In this document: piece by piece, positions 26,394 through 35,340 of the stretch
How positions within the stretch are numbered: the stretch's first letter is position 1
How the letters are laid out: every line of letters begins with the position of its first letter
DNA from: Alcaligenes sp. SDU_A2
GTDB taxonomy: Bacteria; Pseudomonadota; Gammaproteobacteria; Burkholderiales; Burkholderiaceae_B
Assembly: GCF_038237375.1 (NCBI RefSeq)
Contig: NZ_CP151273.1
Span: 1,984,001 to 2,048,000, forward strand
DNA length: 64,000 nt
Reading direction: 5' to 3'
Position numbers and translations under genes: made by a program
Notes under the pieces: model-generated
What the model was told of the DNA's origin: nothing
The model's input: the letters and a program-made list of their open reading frames with translations, nothing else
Database searches by the model: none

Positions 26394-27299
26394 ATGGATT
26401 GGACAATGGATCTCAACCAGATAGCTGTTTTTGTCAAAGTCGTGCAGGCAGGCAGCTTCAGCGCGGCCGCCCGCTTGCTGGATCTACCCGTATCGACCGT
26501 CAGCCACCGGGTTGCTATGTTGGAAAAACGCCTGGGGCAGACCTTGTTGCAGCGTACGACACGTCGTCTGAGACTGACCCAGGCCGGCCAGATCTATTTC
26601 GAGCATGCCTTGAGCGGGTTAGAGCACATGCTGGAAGCCGAATCGGCCATTCATGCCGCGGCACCCGAGCCCAGCGGCGTGTTGCGCGTGACCACTCCGG
26701 CTGATATTGGTGACGATATGCTGGCATCCATTGTGCGTCGGATGAGGAGTCAGTGCCCGCAGGTTGACGTAGAACTGTTGCTGACCAATCGCTATGTGGA
26801 TCTGGTCGCTGAAGGGGTGGACGTGGCGATACGCACCGGCCCCTTGCCCGATTCCACCTTGATCGCCCGTCCAGCCGGCGTGGCCCGATGGGTGGCGTTT
26901 GCCAGTCCCGGCTATCTGTCCGATTCGGCTCCATTGCATGACCCCCAGGCCCTAAGTCGACACCGCTGCCTGCAGTTCACCTCGATGGGTAAGGAAAGCT
27001 GGACCCTGCATTCGGAGCAGGGCAGCATGCGTATTCCCATGAGCCAGCACGTGGTTGCCAACGATATCAGCTTGATCCAGAAGCTGGCACTGGCCGGTGA
27101 CGGGGTTGCCTTGTTGCCCTTATATTTGTGCCGTACAGCCTGTGCGGATAACAAGTTGGTGCGCGTGCTGCCCGACTGGCACGCCAAAATAGACCCCATC
27201 CACCTTGTCTACCCTCAGCAGCGTTTCATGCCACCCAGGCTGAGGGTGTTCATCGATCTGGCTTTGAACGAACTGGAGGGGTGGCTGGAGAAGGTCTGA
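26394..27299 (+). CDS. LysR-family transcriptional regulator
   Basis: 301 residues. A second ATG four codons in (26406) matches the usual Met-Asp-Leu-Asn-Gln start of this group and may be the true start. The helix-turn-helix is Ser-Phe-Ser-Ala-Ala-Ala-Arg-Leu-Leu-Asp-Leu-Pro-Val-Ser-Thr-Val. The effector domain spans about 90-295. Divergent from the YcaC-like hydrolase, with a gap of about 100 bases. Confidence 0.92.
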   Translation: MDWTMDLNQIAVFVKVVQAGSFSAAARLLDLPVSTVSHRVAMLEKRLGQTLLQRTTRRLRLTQAGQIYFEHALSGLEHMLEAESAIHAAAPEPSGVLRVTTPADIGDDMLASIVRRMRSQCPQVDVELLLTNRYVDLVAEGVDVAIRTGPLPDSTLIARPAGVARWVAFASPGYLSDSAPLHDPQALSRHRCLQFTSMGKESWTLHSEQGSMRIPMSQHVVANDISLIQKLALAGDGVALLPLYLCRTACADNKLVRVLPDWHAKIDPIHLVYPQQRFMPPRLRVFIDLALNELEGWLEKV

Positions 27300-27358
27300 G
27301 CAATCAGGCCGGCATCCCGTGTTAATCTACAGTCTGTCTACGTGGATTGAAGCGACCC

Positions 27359-27685
27359 ATGGTTCTGGACCGGATTGTGCGATTTGGCGTGCTGGCGCTC
27401 GGCATCGTGTTGCTGGGTTGGCTGTTGTCCGCCGGTGCCCAGGCGTCGCAAGAACGCATGGCCCACTTCAGCCCTGTACATCACCTGGATACGCAAACTC
27501 ATGCTCAGTCGCATTCTTCCGATGCGCCATGTCTGAACCATACGATCTGTTGTCCCTGTCTGCCATTTCCGGCACCGACTGTGCAGCACCGGGTTTCCGG
27601 TGCTTTGTTTCCCCCTGTGCCCGTTCGTTCGAACTTTCTGTCGCACCTGGTTGAGCCTACGCAGCCGCCACCACGACGCGCTTGA
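27359..27685 (+). CDS. Small secreted or membrane-anchored His/Cys-containing protein next to a multicopper oxidase
   Basis: 108 residues from the ATG at 27359 (a TTG 12 bases upstream is possible). A hydrophobic segment of about 20 residues with a Ala-Gln-Ala signal-like end is followed by a His-rich stretch (His-His-Leu-Asp, His-Ala-Gln-Ser-His) and by four Cys including Ile-Cys-Cys-Pro-Cys. The tail is Pro/Arg-rich. I do not recognise a family with certainty; its size and Cys/His content resemble the small proteins (DUF2946-like) often found with copper-resistance genes. The gene precedes the multicopper oxidase by 96 bases and is probably co-transcribed. Confidence 0.6.
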   Translation: MVLDRIVRFGVLALGIVLLGWLLSAGAQASQERMAHFSPVHHLDTQTHAQSHSSDAPCLNHTICCPCLPFPAPTVQHRVSGALFPPVPVRSNFLSHLVEPTQPPPRRA

Positions 27686-27781
27686 TTTTTATTGTCTTGC
27701 CCGGTCTGGGCGTAGCCGCAAACAGACCTTGGATCATGCCGCCAGCGCGTGATCTATCCGACATGATTATCAGGAAACACC

Positions 27782-29326
27782 ATGAAACGACGCGAAATCT
27801 TCAAATTGGCGCTGGGTGCCGCTTTGCTGCACAGTCTGCCAGGACGTGCCTGGGCGCAAATGCACCACGGGACCATGCCCATGATGGGCCATCAGGAACA
27901 CAATGCCTTGATGCCTTTGGAGCGCATGCCCGGCGGACGGGCATTACGCCCCTTGCTGCCCTTGACCAATACGTCCAGCGAACCTGGACATTTTCAGGCT
28001 CGCCTGACGGCGGCAGCGCATACCGTCATTCTGGCCGACGGCAAAAAAACCCAGGTCTGGCTCTATAACGGCCAGATGCCAGGACCGCTGATCGAGTTGA
28101 AGGAAGGCGATCAGCTTGATATTGAATTCGTTAACCAACTCGATCAGGCCACGACTGTACACTGGCATGGCTTGCCCGTGCCGCCCGAGCAGGACGGTAA
28201 TCCGCAGGACCCGGTTGCTCCCGGCCAAAGCCGCCATTATCGTTTTACCTTGCCAGAAGGAAGTGCCGGAACATACTGGTACCATCCGCACCCGCATGGC
28301 AAAACAGGCGAACAGGTGGCACACGGCTTGGCCGGAGCCTTGATCGTACGTGCCGCCGACGATCCTCTGGCCGGTGTCCCCGAACAGCACTGGGTCATCA
28401 GCGATCTGCGGCTGGACAGTGACGGACAGATCCCCGCCAATACGCCGATGGACTGGATGAACGGGCGGGAAGGGCAGTTCGTGCTGATCAATGGGCAGCA
28501 CCAGCCCCGTATGCGCGTCAGCACGGGCGAACGTATCCGCGTCTGGAATGCCTGTGCCGCCCGTTATCTGCGATTGCATATTCCTGGCGCGCGTTTGGTG
28601 CAGATCGGTACGGATGGTGGGCTGTTGCAGGTGCCGCTGGCACCTAGCGACGAGGTGTTTCTGGCACCGGCCGAGCGGGCCGAGTTGTTTGTGCTGACCG
28701 AGCAGTCAGGCCCCAGCACGTTGCAGGCCTTGTTTTACGACAGGCAGAAAATGATGGTGAAGGAAGAGCCGCATACTCTGACCTTGGCACAGATCGATGT
28801 GCGGACAGAGCCGTTTTCTTTGCCGCCACGGTTGCGCGACATCGCTGCGGCACCTCAGGGTGACGTGGATGCACGTGTGGTTTTTAGCGAAGTCATGCCC
28901 ATGAACCACGCCATGATGGGAGAGGGCATGAATCATGGCAGTCATGGTTCCATGCCAAGCATGTCGGGTATGCCGGATATGGCAGCGATGCGCAATATGT
29001 TCCGGGTCAATGACCGCATCTACGATATGCAGCGCATCGATCTGCGCTGCCCGGTCGGGCAGTGGCAGCGTTGGGAAGTGGTGAACGATTCCCACATGGA
29101 TCACCCGTTTCATTTGCACGGCACGCAATTTCAAGTGCTTTCCCGTGCCACGGGCGGCAAGACGACTCCCGAGCCATTCCGGGCATGGCGCGATACGGTC
29201 AATCTGCGCCCCAATGAAACCGTAACGCTGGCTTTCCGCCAAGATGTGCCGGGTCTGCGTATGTTCCATTGCCATATTCTGGAGCACGAGGACCTGGGCA
29301 TGATGGCCCAGTTAATGGTGGAGTAA
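27782..29326 (+). CDS. Periplasmic multicopper oxidase (CueO/CopA-type)
   Basis: 514 residues. A Tat signal is clear (Lys-Arg-Arg-Glu-Ile-Phe-Lys, then hydrophobic, Ala-Trp-Ala-Gln), as expected for a folded copper enzyme. Copper ligands are in His-Trp-His-Gly, Tyr-Trp-Tyr-His-Pro-His-Pro-His-Gly, His-Pro-Phe-His-Leu-His-Gly and His-Cys-His-Ile-Leu-Glu-His. A Met-rich segment (about 375-405) before the last domain resembles the Cu(I)-binding loop of CueO. It should oxidise Cu(I) to the less toxic Cu(II) in the periplasm and complements copA at 14.1 kb. Confidence 0.94.
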   Translation: MKRREIFKLALGAALLHSLPGRAWAQMHHGTMPMMGHQEHNALMPLERMPGGRALRPLLPLTNTSSEPGHFQARLTAAAHTVILADGKKTQVWLYNGQMPGPLIELKEGDQLDIEFVNQLDQATTVHWHGLPVPPEQDGNPQDPVAPGQSRHYRFTLPEGSAGTYWYHPHPHGKTGEQVAHGLAGALIVRAADDPLAGVPEQHWVISDLRLDSDGQIPANTPMDWMNGREGQFVLINGQHQPRMRVSTGERIRVWNACAARYLRLHIPGARLVQIGTDGGLLQVPLAPSDEVFLAPAERAELFVLTEQSGPSTLQALFYDRQKMMVKEEPHTLTLAQIDVRTEPFSLPPRLRDIAAAPQGDVDARVVFSEVMPMNHAMMGEGMNHGSHGSMPSMSGMPDMAAMRNMFRVNDRIYDMQRIDLRCPVGQWQRWEVVNDSHMDHPFHLHGTQFQVLSRATGGKTTPEPFRAWRDTVNLRPNETVTLAFRQDVPGLRMFHCHILEHEDLGMMAQLMVE

Positions 29327-29494
29327 GCCCACTTCTGGCACCTGCCGCTGCTTTTCGTGCGGCTGGTGCTGGTTGAAAACGAGGCGGCGGGAATCAATCA
29401 GGCAGAGCAGGGGCTCGTGTCTGCGCCTTGCATCGACGCGCTGCCGCCTGCATTACAATACGCGCTTGTCTATTTTTCTTTCGGAGCGCGCGTC

Positions 29495-30697
29495 ATGAGC
29501 CTGTTGGGCACCCCTCTTACTTCCTCGTCGGACAAAGTCATGCTGTTGGGCTCGGGCGAGCTGGGCAAGGAAGTCCTGATTGCCCTGCAACGGCTAGGGG
29601 TGGAAACCATTGCCGTGGATCGCTATGACAATGCGCCCGGCCAGCAGGTCGCGCATCAGGCACGCACCATCACCATGAGCGATCCGGAGCAACTGCGTGC
29701 CCTGATTACCCAGGAAAAACCCGCTTTGGTCGTGCCCGAGATCGAGGCCATCGCCACTTCTGTGTTGGAAGAGCTGGAAGAACAAGGCAAGGTGCGCGTG
29801 ATTCCTACCGCACGTGCCGCACGCCTGACCATGGACCGCGAAGGCATACGCCGCCTGGCGGCTGAAACGCTAGGTGTGCCCACCAGCCCCTATCAATTCT
29901 GCGATTCCTTGGAAAGCCTGCAAGCGGCTATCGATGGCGGGATCGGCTACCCCTGCGTGGTCAAACCGCTGATGAGCAGCTCGGGCAAAGGTCAAAGCAA
30001 AATTAATGGCCCCGACGATGTCGCCCGGGCCTGGCAGTATGCCTTGGCGGGCGGACGAGTCAGCCAGTGTCGCGTCATCGTGGAAGGTTTTATCGATTTT
30101 GACTACGAAATCACTTTGCTGACGGTGCGCTCTCTGGGGGCAGACGGACAGGTACAAACCAGCTTCTGCGATCCCATCGGGCACAAACAGGTCGACGGTG
30201 ATTACGTGGAAAGCTGGCAGCCCCAGCCCATGAGCGCCAAGGCGTTGGAAGCAGCGCAGGACATCGCCCGCGCCGTCACCAGTGATCTGAGCGGGCAGGG
30301 CTTGTTTGGGGTAGAACTGTTCGTCAAAGGCGACCAGGTCTGGTTCAGCGAGGTCAGCCCGCGTCCGCACGACACAGGTATGGTCACGATGATTACCCAA
30401 TGGCAGTCCGAGTTCGAGCTGCATGCCCGCGCCATTCTGGGCCTGCCCGTCAATACGGCTTTGCGTGTGCCCGGTGCCAGTGCCGTCATCTATGGCGGCG
30501 TGGACAGCACAGAGGTCGAATTTTTGAACGTGGATCAGGCTCTGCGTGTTCCGCAGACTGATATTCGTTTGTTCGGCAAACCCGAAAGCTTTGAAAAACG
30601 TCGTATGGGTGTCGCCTTAGCGGCGGATGCCGATCTGGACACCGCCCGGACCAATGCCTTGAAGGCGGCCGGACTGGTCACCGTCAAGGCCCGCTGA
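29495..30697 (+). CDS. purT: Formate-dependent phosphoribosylglycinamide formyltransferase PurT
   Basis: 400 residues from the ATG at 29495; the frame is open upstream but the family starts here. Gly-Thr-Pro-Leu-Thr, then [11 protein letters not shown] (GAR binding), then the ATP-grasp core with [12 protein letters not shown] and Val-Ser-Pro-Arg-Pro-His-Asp-Thr-Gly. It makes formyl-GAR from GAR, formate and ATP in purine synthesis. GGAG is nine bases upstream of the start. Confidence 0.96.
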   Translation: MSLLGTPLTSSSDKVMLLGSGELGKEVLIALQRLGVETIAVDRYDNAPGQQVAHQARTITMSDPEQLRALITQEKPALVVPEIEAIATSVLEELEEQGKVRVIPTARAARLTMDREGIRRLAAETLGVPTSPYQFCDSLESLQAAIDGGIGYPCVVKPLMSSSGKGQSKINGPDDVARAWQYALAGGRVSQCRVIVEGFIDFDYEITLLTVRSLGADGQVQTSFCDPIGHKQVDGDYVESWQPQPMSAKALEAAQDIARAVTSDLSGQGLFGVELFVKGDQVWFSEVSPRPHDTGMVTMITQWQSEFELHARAILGLPVNTALRVPGASAVIYGGVDSTEVEFLNVDQALRVPQTDIRLFGKPESFEKRRMGVALAADADLDTARTNALKAAGLVTVKAR

Positions 30698-30712
30698 TCG
30701 CACGCTACCGCC

Positions 30713-31171
30713 ATGCCCATTATTGTCCTGCTACTTTTTCTGGCCATTGTGGGCGGATTGGTCTATGGCGGCATGCAGCTGTATGCGCTGGTTGCCGCCT
30801 TATGGGGCAGCGTGGTCGCAATAGTGGCTGTGCTGATCGCGGTGGCAGCCATGGCGGCCCCCTTTGTTTTATGGTGGCGGCAGTATATTGCTCTGCATGG
30901 CCGCAAGCGCAACGGTCAGCGCATTGTTTCCTTGGAGCTGCAAGACACATGCATTCAGCTCGACGCGATACGCAAACAAGGCCGTATCCGCGCAGGGCAG
31001 GGCGAACGGCATTTTATTTTTGCGGATATTGCCGGAACCTGCGAGCAGGGCAAGAGTATTGTGCTGGCCCTGCAGCACCCCGAACAAGAATGGGTGTTGC
31101 CCATTCAGCAGTCAAGTCAACGACGGCGCTGGTTAAAAATCTTGCATTTGGCGGCCAAGCAGGATCTTTGA
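30713..31171 (+). CDS. Hypothetical two-helix membrane protein
   Basis: 152 residues. Two hydrophobic segments (about 3-28 and 33-55) are followed by a soluble domain of about 95 residues with no family I recognise. It starts 16 bases after purT and is probably transcribed with it. The C-terminal part contains Gln-Gly-Glu-Arg-His-Phe-Ile-Phe-Ala-Asp-Ile and ends basic. Confidence 0.65.
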   Translation: MPIIVLLLFLAIVGGLVYGGMQLYALVAALWGSVVAIVAVLIAVAAMAAPFVLWWRQYIALHGRKRNGQRIVSLELQDTCIQLDAIRKQGRIRAGQGERHFIFADIAGTCEQGKSIVLALQHPEQEWVLPIQQSSQRRRWLKILHLAAKQDL

Positions 31172-31183
31172 TGGCCAAGCCAT

Positions 31184-32713
31184 TCAGACTTGATCGTTCA
31201 CTTGCTGCTGCAAGGCCGGCTCCACCAGTTCCAAGGTCGTCTTGTCTAACGCTTCCAGAGCCTGCACGACTGTTTTAAGTACGTGTAGCCGCGCCGTTTT
31301 CTTATCGTCGCTGGGCACAATGTGCCAAGGGGCGGTTTCCGTGTCGGTCTGGGCGAACATATCCTGGGCCGCCCGGCGGTAGGCGGTCCATTTGGCGCGA
31401 TTGCGCCAATCATCGTCGGTGATCTTGTAGGCCTTGAAGGGCGAGTTTTCTCGTTCCTGGAAACGCTTGAGCTGCTCCTCTTTGCTGACCGACAGCCAGA
31501 ACTTCAACACGACGGTGCCGTTGGCGGCCAATTGCGCCTCGAATCCATTGATTTCGTCATAGGCCCGCCGCCAGTGCGCCGGGGTAGTCAGGCGCTCGAC
31601 CCGTTCCACCAATACGCGACCATACCAGGACCGGTCAAAGATCGCGATCTCGCCATAGCGGGGCAGTTTGCGCCAGAAGCGCCACAGATAAGGCCGGGCC
31701 CTTTCTACCGAGTCGGGTGCGGAAATCGGGTGAATATCGTAATTGCGCACATCCAGCGCCGCTGTCAGCCGTCGTATGGTGCCGCCTTTGCCGGCGGCGT
31801 CCTGGCCTTCAAAGACCAGTGCCATGGAGCGGTTACGAAAAGCTTTACTGCGTACGGCCCGCGACAGACGCCCCTGCCAATGCAAAAGTTCGGCGTCATA
31901 GTCCGTGGCCTTAGCGTAATGAGGCGGCTTGAGCAACGAGGAGGGCGGTTGGCGCAGGCTGACCGGAAAAGGCTGTGGTTCGACAACCTGACTGGGCAGT
32001 ATCGGCTGGCGCATGGCTTGCAGAACGGCGCGTGCCACAGACACGTCACGCAAATGCTCGTCGGCACTGGGGATCACGACCCAAGGGGCATGCTGTCTAT
32101 GACTCAGTGCAATCGTTTCCAGTCCGGCCTTGCGCAAGCGCTTGAATTTCTTGTGTACTTTCAAGTCGGCATCGCTGACACGCCAAGCCGTATCCGGATT
32201 GGCCAGCAGGGCGGCGCAACGCGTCGATTGCGCCTGTGCGGACAGATGAAACCACAGCTTCAGCACTTGCACACCTTGATAGGCCAGATGCGCCTCGAAG
32301 CGATTAATCAAGTGGGTATATAGATCCACCTTGGCCGGGTCCGGTTTCTTCCGTTCCAGCTCATGCATCAGGGCGGCATACCAAGAACCAAATACCAGTC
32401 CCGTCTGGCCTTTGGCGGGCAAGGCGTTCCAGTACCTCCACATGGCCGGGCGCATGGCTTGTTCTTCGGTCAGTTCCCCGAACGCCAGCGTATGTACATG
32501 ACGCGGGTCCAGCCAGGTGTTCAGGGTATTGATGGCCGAGCCTTTACCCACACCGTCCATGCCGGCGACTACGATCAGTAAAGTCTGATCTGCTTTTTGC
32601 AGCCGTTCATACTGGCTTAGAAGCAGCCCATGCCGCAGTTCGTCCAATTGCTGTTTGGCTTGTTCAGCCGTCATGGAAGGATCGCGCTCGGCAAACTGGA
32701 ATACATGGGCCAT
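31184..32713 (-). CDS. pap: Polyphosphate:AMP phosphotransferase (tandem PPK2 domains)
   Basis: 509 residues made of two PPK2 domains. The C-terminal domain (about 270-490) has intact Walker A Gly-Gln-Asp-Ala-Ala-Gly-Lys-Gly-Gly and Walker B Phe-Asp-Arg-Ser-Trp-Tyr-Gly. The N-terminal domain (about 15-235) has Gly-Met-Asp-Gly-Val-Gly-Lys-Gly-Ser but its Walker B region reads Phe-Gly-Ser-Trp-Tyr, lacking the Asp, as in known PAP enzymes where only one half is fully catalytic. It phosphorylates AMP to ADP with polyphosphate. Convergent with the purT operon. Confidence 0.93.
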   Translation of the reverse strand: MAHVFQFAERDPSMTAEQAKQQLDELRHGLLLSQYERLQKADQTLLIVVAGMDGVGKGSAINTLNTWLDPRHVHTLAFGELTEEQAMRPAMWRYWNALPAKGQTGLVFGSWYAALMHELERKKPDPAKVDLYTHLINRFEAHLAYQGVQVLKLWFHLSAQAQSTRCAALLANPDTAWRVSDADLKVHKKFKRLRKAGLETIALSHRQHAPWVVIPSADEHLRDVSVARAVLQAMRQPILPSQVVEPQPFPVSLRQPPSSLLKPPHYAKATDYDAELLHWQGRLSRAVRSKAFRNRSMALVFEGQDAAGKGGTIRRLTAALDVRNYDIHPISAPDSVERARPYLWRFWRKLPRYGEIAIFDRSWYGRVLVERVERLTTPAHWRRAYDEINGFEAQLAANGTVVLKFWLSVSKEEQLKRFQERENSPFKAYKITDDDWRNRAKWTAYRRAAQDMFAQTDTETAPWHIVPSDDKKTARLHVLKTVVQALEALDKTTLELVEPALQQQVNDQV

Positions 32714-32800
32714 GGTCTATCACTCCGTTTCTGGACAGGGTCTCACTATACCCACGCGCCGCCATGTTGTCTTGTGCATACATCAGGCACAAGCGATGCA

Positions 32801-32847
32801 AATATTATCCGGGTAATATTGATTCATTATTTATACCCGGGTAATAT
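32801..32847. promoter_or_regulatory. Tandem palindromic operators upstream of the DUF2239 gene
   Basis: Two sites, TATCCGGGTAATATTG (from 32807) and TACCCGGGTAATATTG (from 32834), are nearly identical and centred 28 bases apart. The first extends to a 20-base dyad AATATTATCC/GGGTAATATT with one mismatched pair. They lie 27-73 bases upstream of the ATG and probably bind a repressor or activator that is not encoded adjacent. Confidence 0.6.
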
Positions 32848-32873
32848 TGGCCGCAAGATTTACGGAGAAACAC

Positions 32874-33464
32874 ATGAATCAATGGACTGCGTTTTCAGGC
32901 ACCGAACAACTGCATCATGGTTTACCTAGCCAGATCGCTTTATTTTTATCCCGTCATCCACATGCAGCAGGAAGTGTGCTGGTTTTTGACGATGCAACCG
33001 GCCAGCAAATCGATCTGGACCTGCGAGGCAGTGAACAGGATATCCAGACCCGTTATGCTCCAAAAAATATGCCGCCCCAGCAGGAAACCAGTCCTGCGCT
33101 GGCAAGCGATGAACAAGAACCGCGCAGTGTAGGCCGGCCTAAATTAGGCGTGGTGGCGCGGGAAGTGACGTTGTTGCCCCAGCATTGGGAATGGCTGTCC
33201 CAGCAACAGGGCGGGGCATCGGTCACCCTGCGAAAGCTGGTCAATCAGGCGCGTAAACAAGGCGCAGAACAACAAGCGCAAAAACAGGCCCAACAAGCTT
33301 GCGACGCTGTCATGAGGGCGTTGCTGGGCAATGCCCCCAACTACGAAGAAGCCGCCCGCGCCCTGTATGCCAGGCAGAAGGACGTTTTTTTTGAATTGAG
33401 CCAAGAGTGGCCGATCGACTGCCGGGATTATCTGCGCAAATTGGCGGCACCAGTTTGGGCCTGA
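32874..33464 (+). CDS. DUF2239 family protein
   Basis: 196 residues from the ATG at 32874, with ACGGAG upstream. The N-terminal part has Gly-Ser-Val-Leu-Val-Phe-Asp-Asp-Ala-Thr-Gly and the middle has Gly-Arg-Pro-Lys-Leu-Gly-Val-Val-Ala-Arg-Glu-Val-Thr-Leu-Leu-Pro-Gln-His-Trp, the diagnostic block of DUF2239. This part resembles a ribbon-helix-helix-like DNA-binding segment (Gly-Gly-Ala-Ser-Val-Thr-Leu-Arg-Lys-Leu-Val). The function is not known. Two palindromes in the promoter suggest specific control. Confidence 0.85.
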   Translation: MNQWTAFSGTEQLHHGLPSQIALFLSRHPHAAGSVLVFDDATGQQIDLDLRGSEQDIQTRYAPKNMPPQQETSPALASDEQEPRSVGRPKLGVVAREVTLLPQHWEWLSQQQGGASVTLRKLVNQARKQGAEQQAQKQAQQACDAVMRALLGNAPNYEEAARALYARQKDVFFELSQEWPIDCRDYLRKLAAPVWA

Positions 33465-33822
33465 ACGCCCAAAAATCCTGTATTCCAATCTGTAGGGACT
33501 ATCGCAGCGCAAAGCGCCGCTTCGTGACATGCCGGTTTCGTCAGATACAGCTTTAGCAATCCAAAAAACGGGCGAACCCACGCTGGAAAGGGTGGATCGC
33601 CCGTACACATAATTAGCTTCTGTCGTTTTTGTCTGGGAGCCACGTCGACCGCGAATATCACTAGCTACCCGAATGACCAAGCAGGTCTAAACCTGACTGG
33701 AATGAATGCCTCTGTGGATTAGCCGTCAGCCATAAGCGGTGCTCTTGGTTGTTATTTGAATATCCTACTTTACATAATATACATTATGCGATGTATGTGT
33801 ATTCCTATATCTCAACCTAGTA
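33465..33822. other. Intergenic stretch with terminator-like hairpin and a palindrome
   Basis: About 360 bases without a gene I can support. It holds a minus-strand terminator (33561-33604) and the dyad CATAAT-ATAC-ATTATG (33773-33788) in an AT-rich patch. Confidence 0.45.
33561..33604 (-). terminator. Probable terminator of the TetR/DUF3817/CopD-like operon
   Basis: Arms ACGGGCGA (33568-33575) and TCGCCCGT (33597-33604) with a paired inner CCAC/GTGG. On the minus strand it is followed by six T. It lies about 220 bases beyond the last stop codon of that operon. Confidence 0.6.
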
Positions 33823-34221
33823 TCAAAACGGTTTCATCGTCGCCAACACGACTATGCTGGCGAACGCCACTGCGCCTATGCCTAGGTTGCGCACGGTGCT
33901 TGACCTTGGGTCTGTCTTGCTCAAGCTTGCCCTAAGCAATGCGCCATGTTGGAATCCATGCGTTGCCAGAACGGCCAGAACAATTAGGATTTTTGCAAAA
34001 ATCCAGAACATACCGCTTAAAAACCATCCGGATGCCACTGTCAACCAAAGACCGGAGGCCAGTGCCCCGAGCATGGCAGGTGTGGTCACGCGCGCCGTCC
34101 AACGCAATAGTTGTTCGCTGGTTTTACCGGGGACCTGGGGGGCCGTCAACAAAGCAAGTACACCTGCCCCCCACAGAATGGCTAGAACAATATGAAGGCT
34201 TTTAATAGATAGTAGCGTCAT
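33823..34221 (-). CDS. Four-helix membrane protein, CopD/DUF2269-like
   Basis: 132 residues from the ATG at 34221, which overlaps the upstream stop codon as ATGA. Four hydrophobic segments are visible. His in Lys-Ser-Leu-His-Ile-Val and the Gly-Ala-Gly-Val start are like those of CopD-type or DUF2269 proteins. Its function is unknown. It is the last gene of a three-gene operon. Confidence 0.7.
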   Translation of the reverse strand: MTLLSIKSLHIVLAILWGAGVLALLTAPQVPGKTSEQLLRWTARVTTPAMLGALASGLWLTVASGWFLSGMFWIFAKILIVLAVLATHGFQHGALLRASLSKTDPRSSTVRNLGIGAVAFASIVVLATMKPF

Positions 34222-34538
34222 GGTCGGGTGCTTTGCCTTAGGGTGCGCCATAGCAACAAGGTGCCAAATGGAATCAAGGCTGGCCATGCGATGCGTACGG
34301 CATAAGGTAGGCTCCAGCCAAACAAACCGGCTGAATAGAACACGGCCCACAGATAGGACATAAACAACAGGCCATGCACCGGCCCTATCAGGGCCGAAGC
34401 AAACGAAATACCCGCCAGATGCTTAAGCGGCATGGCCAGGAAAAGCAGTGTCAAAAGACTGCACCCTTCCAGCAAGGCAAGTAGACGTAGTCGCCGACCT
34501 TGCCGGGCCTGCCTGTCAAGCAATGCGATCGTGCTCAT
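34218..34538 (-). CDS. DUF3817 family membrane protein
   Basis: 106 residues with three membrane segments; Leu-Glu-Gly-Cys-Ser-Leu-Leu and Gly-Pro-Val-His-Gly-Leu-Leu-Phe are diagnostic of DUF3817. It overlaps both neighbours by ATGA, so translation is coupled through the operon. Function unknown. Confidence 0.85.
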   Translation of the reverse strand: MSTIALLDRQARQGRRLRLLALLEGCSLLTLLFLAMPLKHLAGISFASALIGPVHGLLFMSYLWAVFYSAGLFGWSLPYAVRIAWPALIPFGTLLLWRTLRQSTRP

Positions 34539-35197
34539 GCGCGGTCCTGTTGGTGGGCGCTGGACGATGCCGATGGCTCGGCATCGAATGGATACAGGGC
34601 CTGGGCTAGCCCTTGCAGCATGCGCTCCAGCTCTGCTTTGGAGCGCCCTGCCCGCGCGCGAATGCCAATGCTATGGGCCGTGGCGGACATTAAGAACGCC
34701 AGCGCATCGACATCCGCATCGCGCCGCAATACGCCGCTGCGTTGCGCGTTCTTTAAGTAGTTGCGCAGTTGCTCGTCCATTTCTTCCAGAACATCCTCCA
34801 GAACCTGCTTGATGGCGGGATCGGTCAATGCTTCTGCCGTGGCGGTAGAAATCACAGCGCATCCGCTGACATCGATGTCTTCTTGAGGCCCGTCGACGTC
34901 GATGGCAGCCTGCAAATAGCGCGCAATGACATCTGTTAATCGTTGATCACCTGGTTGAGGGGCCAAGGCCGCGCAGAAATGAACCCTTGCCCGCTCCTGG
35001 AAGCGGCGCATCGCTTTAAGGTAGATCGTGCGTTTGTCGCCCAGGCCTGCATACAGGCTAGGCCGATTCAAGCCGGTCGCCGTCGCCAGCGTATCCAATG
35101 ATGTTCCCGAATACCCCCCTTTCCAAAACGCACACAGGGCGCGTTCGAGCACTTGTTCGGGATCGTACGCCCGAGGCCGTCCACGTGGTTTGCTCAT
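34535..35197 (-). CDS. TetR-family regulator, probable repressor of the divergent RND efflux genes
   Basis: 220 residues. The helix-turn-helix is in Gly-Gly-Tyr-Ser-Gly-Thr-Ser-Leu-Asp-Thr-Leu-Ala-Thr-Ala-Thr-Gly-Leu-Asn-Arg-Pro (about residues 28-47), of the AcrR/NemR-like group. The ligand domain has Val-Ser-Gly-Cys-Ala-Val near residue 112, where NemR-type sensors also have reactive Cys. It is divergent from the RND pair with a palindrome in between. It also starts the operon with two small membrane-protein genes. Confidence 0.9.
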   Translation of the reverse strand: MSKPRGRPRAYDPEQVLERALCAFWKGGYSGTSLDTLATATGLNRPSLYAGLGDKRTIYLKAMRRFQERARVHFCAALAPQPGDQRLTDVIARYLQAAIDVDGPQEDIDVSGCAVISTATAEALTDPAIKQVLEDVLEEMDEQLRNYLKNAQRSGVLRRDADVDALAFLMSATAHSIGIRARAGRSKAELERMLQGLAQALYPFDAEPSASSSAHQQDRA

Positions 35198-35230
35198 GAT
35201 TCTGTGCCCTTGCTGAACTTGCTCTTGACG

Positions 35231-35254
35231 ATTTTATACCAAGCAGTACAAAAT
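35231..35254. promoter_or_regulatory. Candidate TetR operator in the RND promoter
   Basis: ATTTTATAC and GTACAAAAT form an inverted repeat with one mismatch and a six-base spacer; a further GTACAAAAT half-site is at 35276. It overlaps a possible promoter with TTGACG (35225) and TACAAA (35247). Located between tetR (start 35197) and the adaptor gene (35341). Confidence 0.5.
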
Positions 35255-35340
35255 TCAATCTTTGTTTGCGAAACGGTACAAAATTAAGGAATGCCAGACA
35301 CGGCATTGGCTATTCACGTTTTCTATATAAAAACAGGATT

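Noticed and set aside
31322-32323. 333-codon open frame on the plus strand
   Set aside because: Antisense shadow of the PAP gene, no family features.
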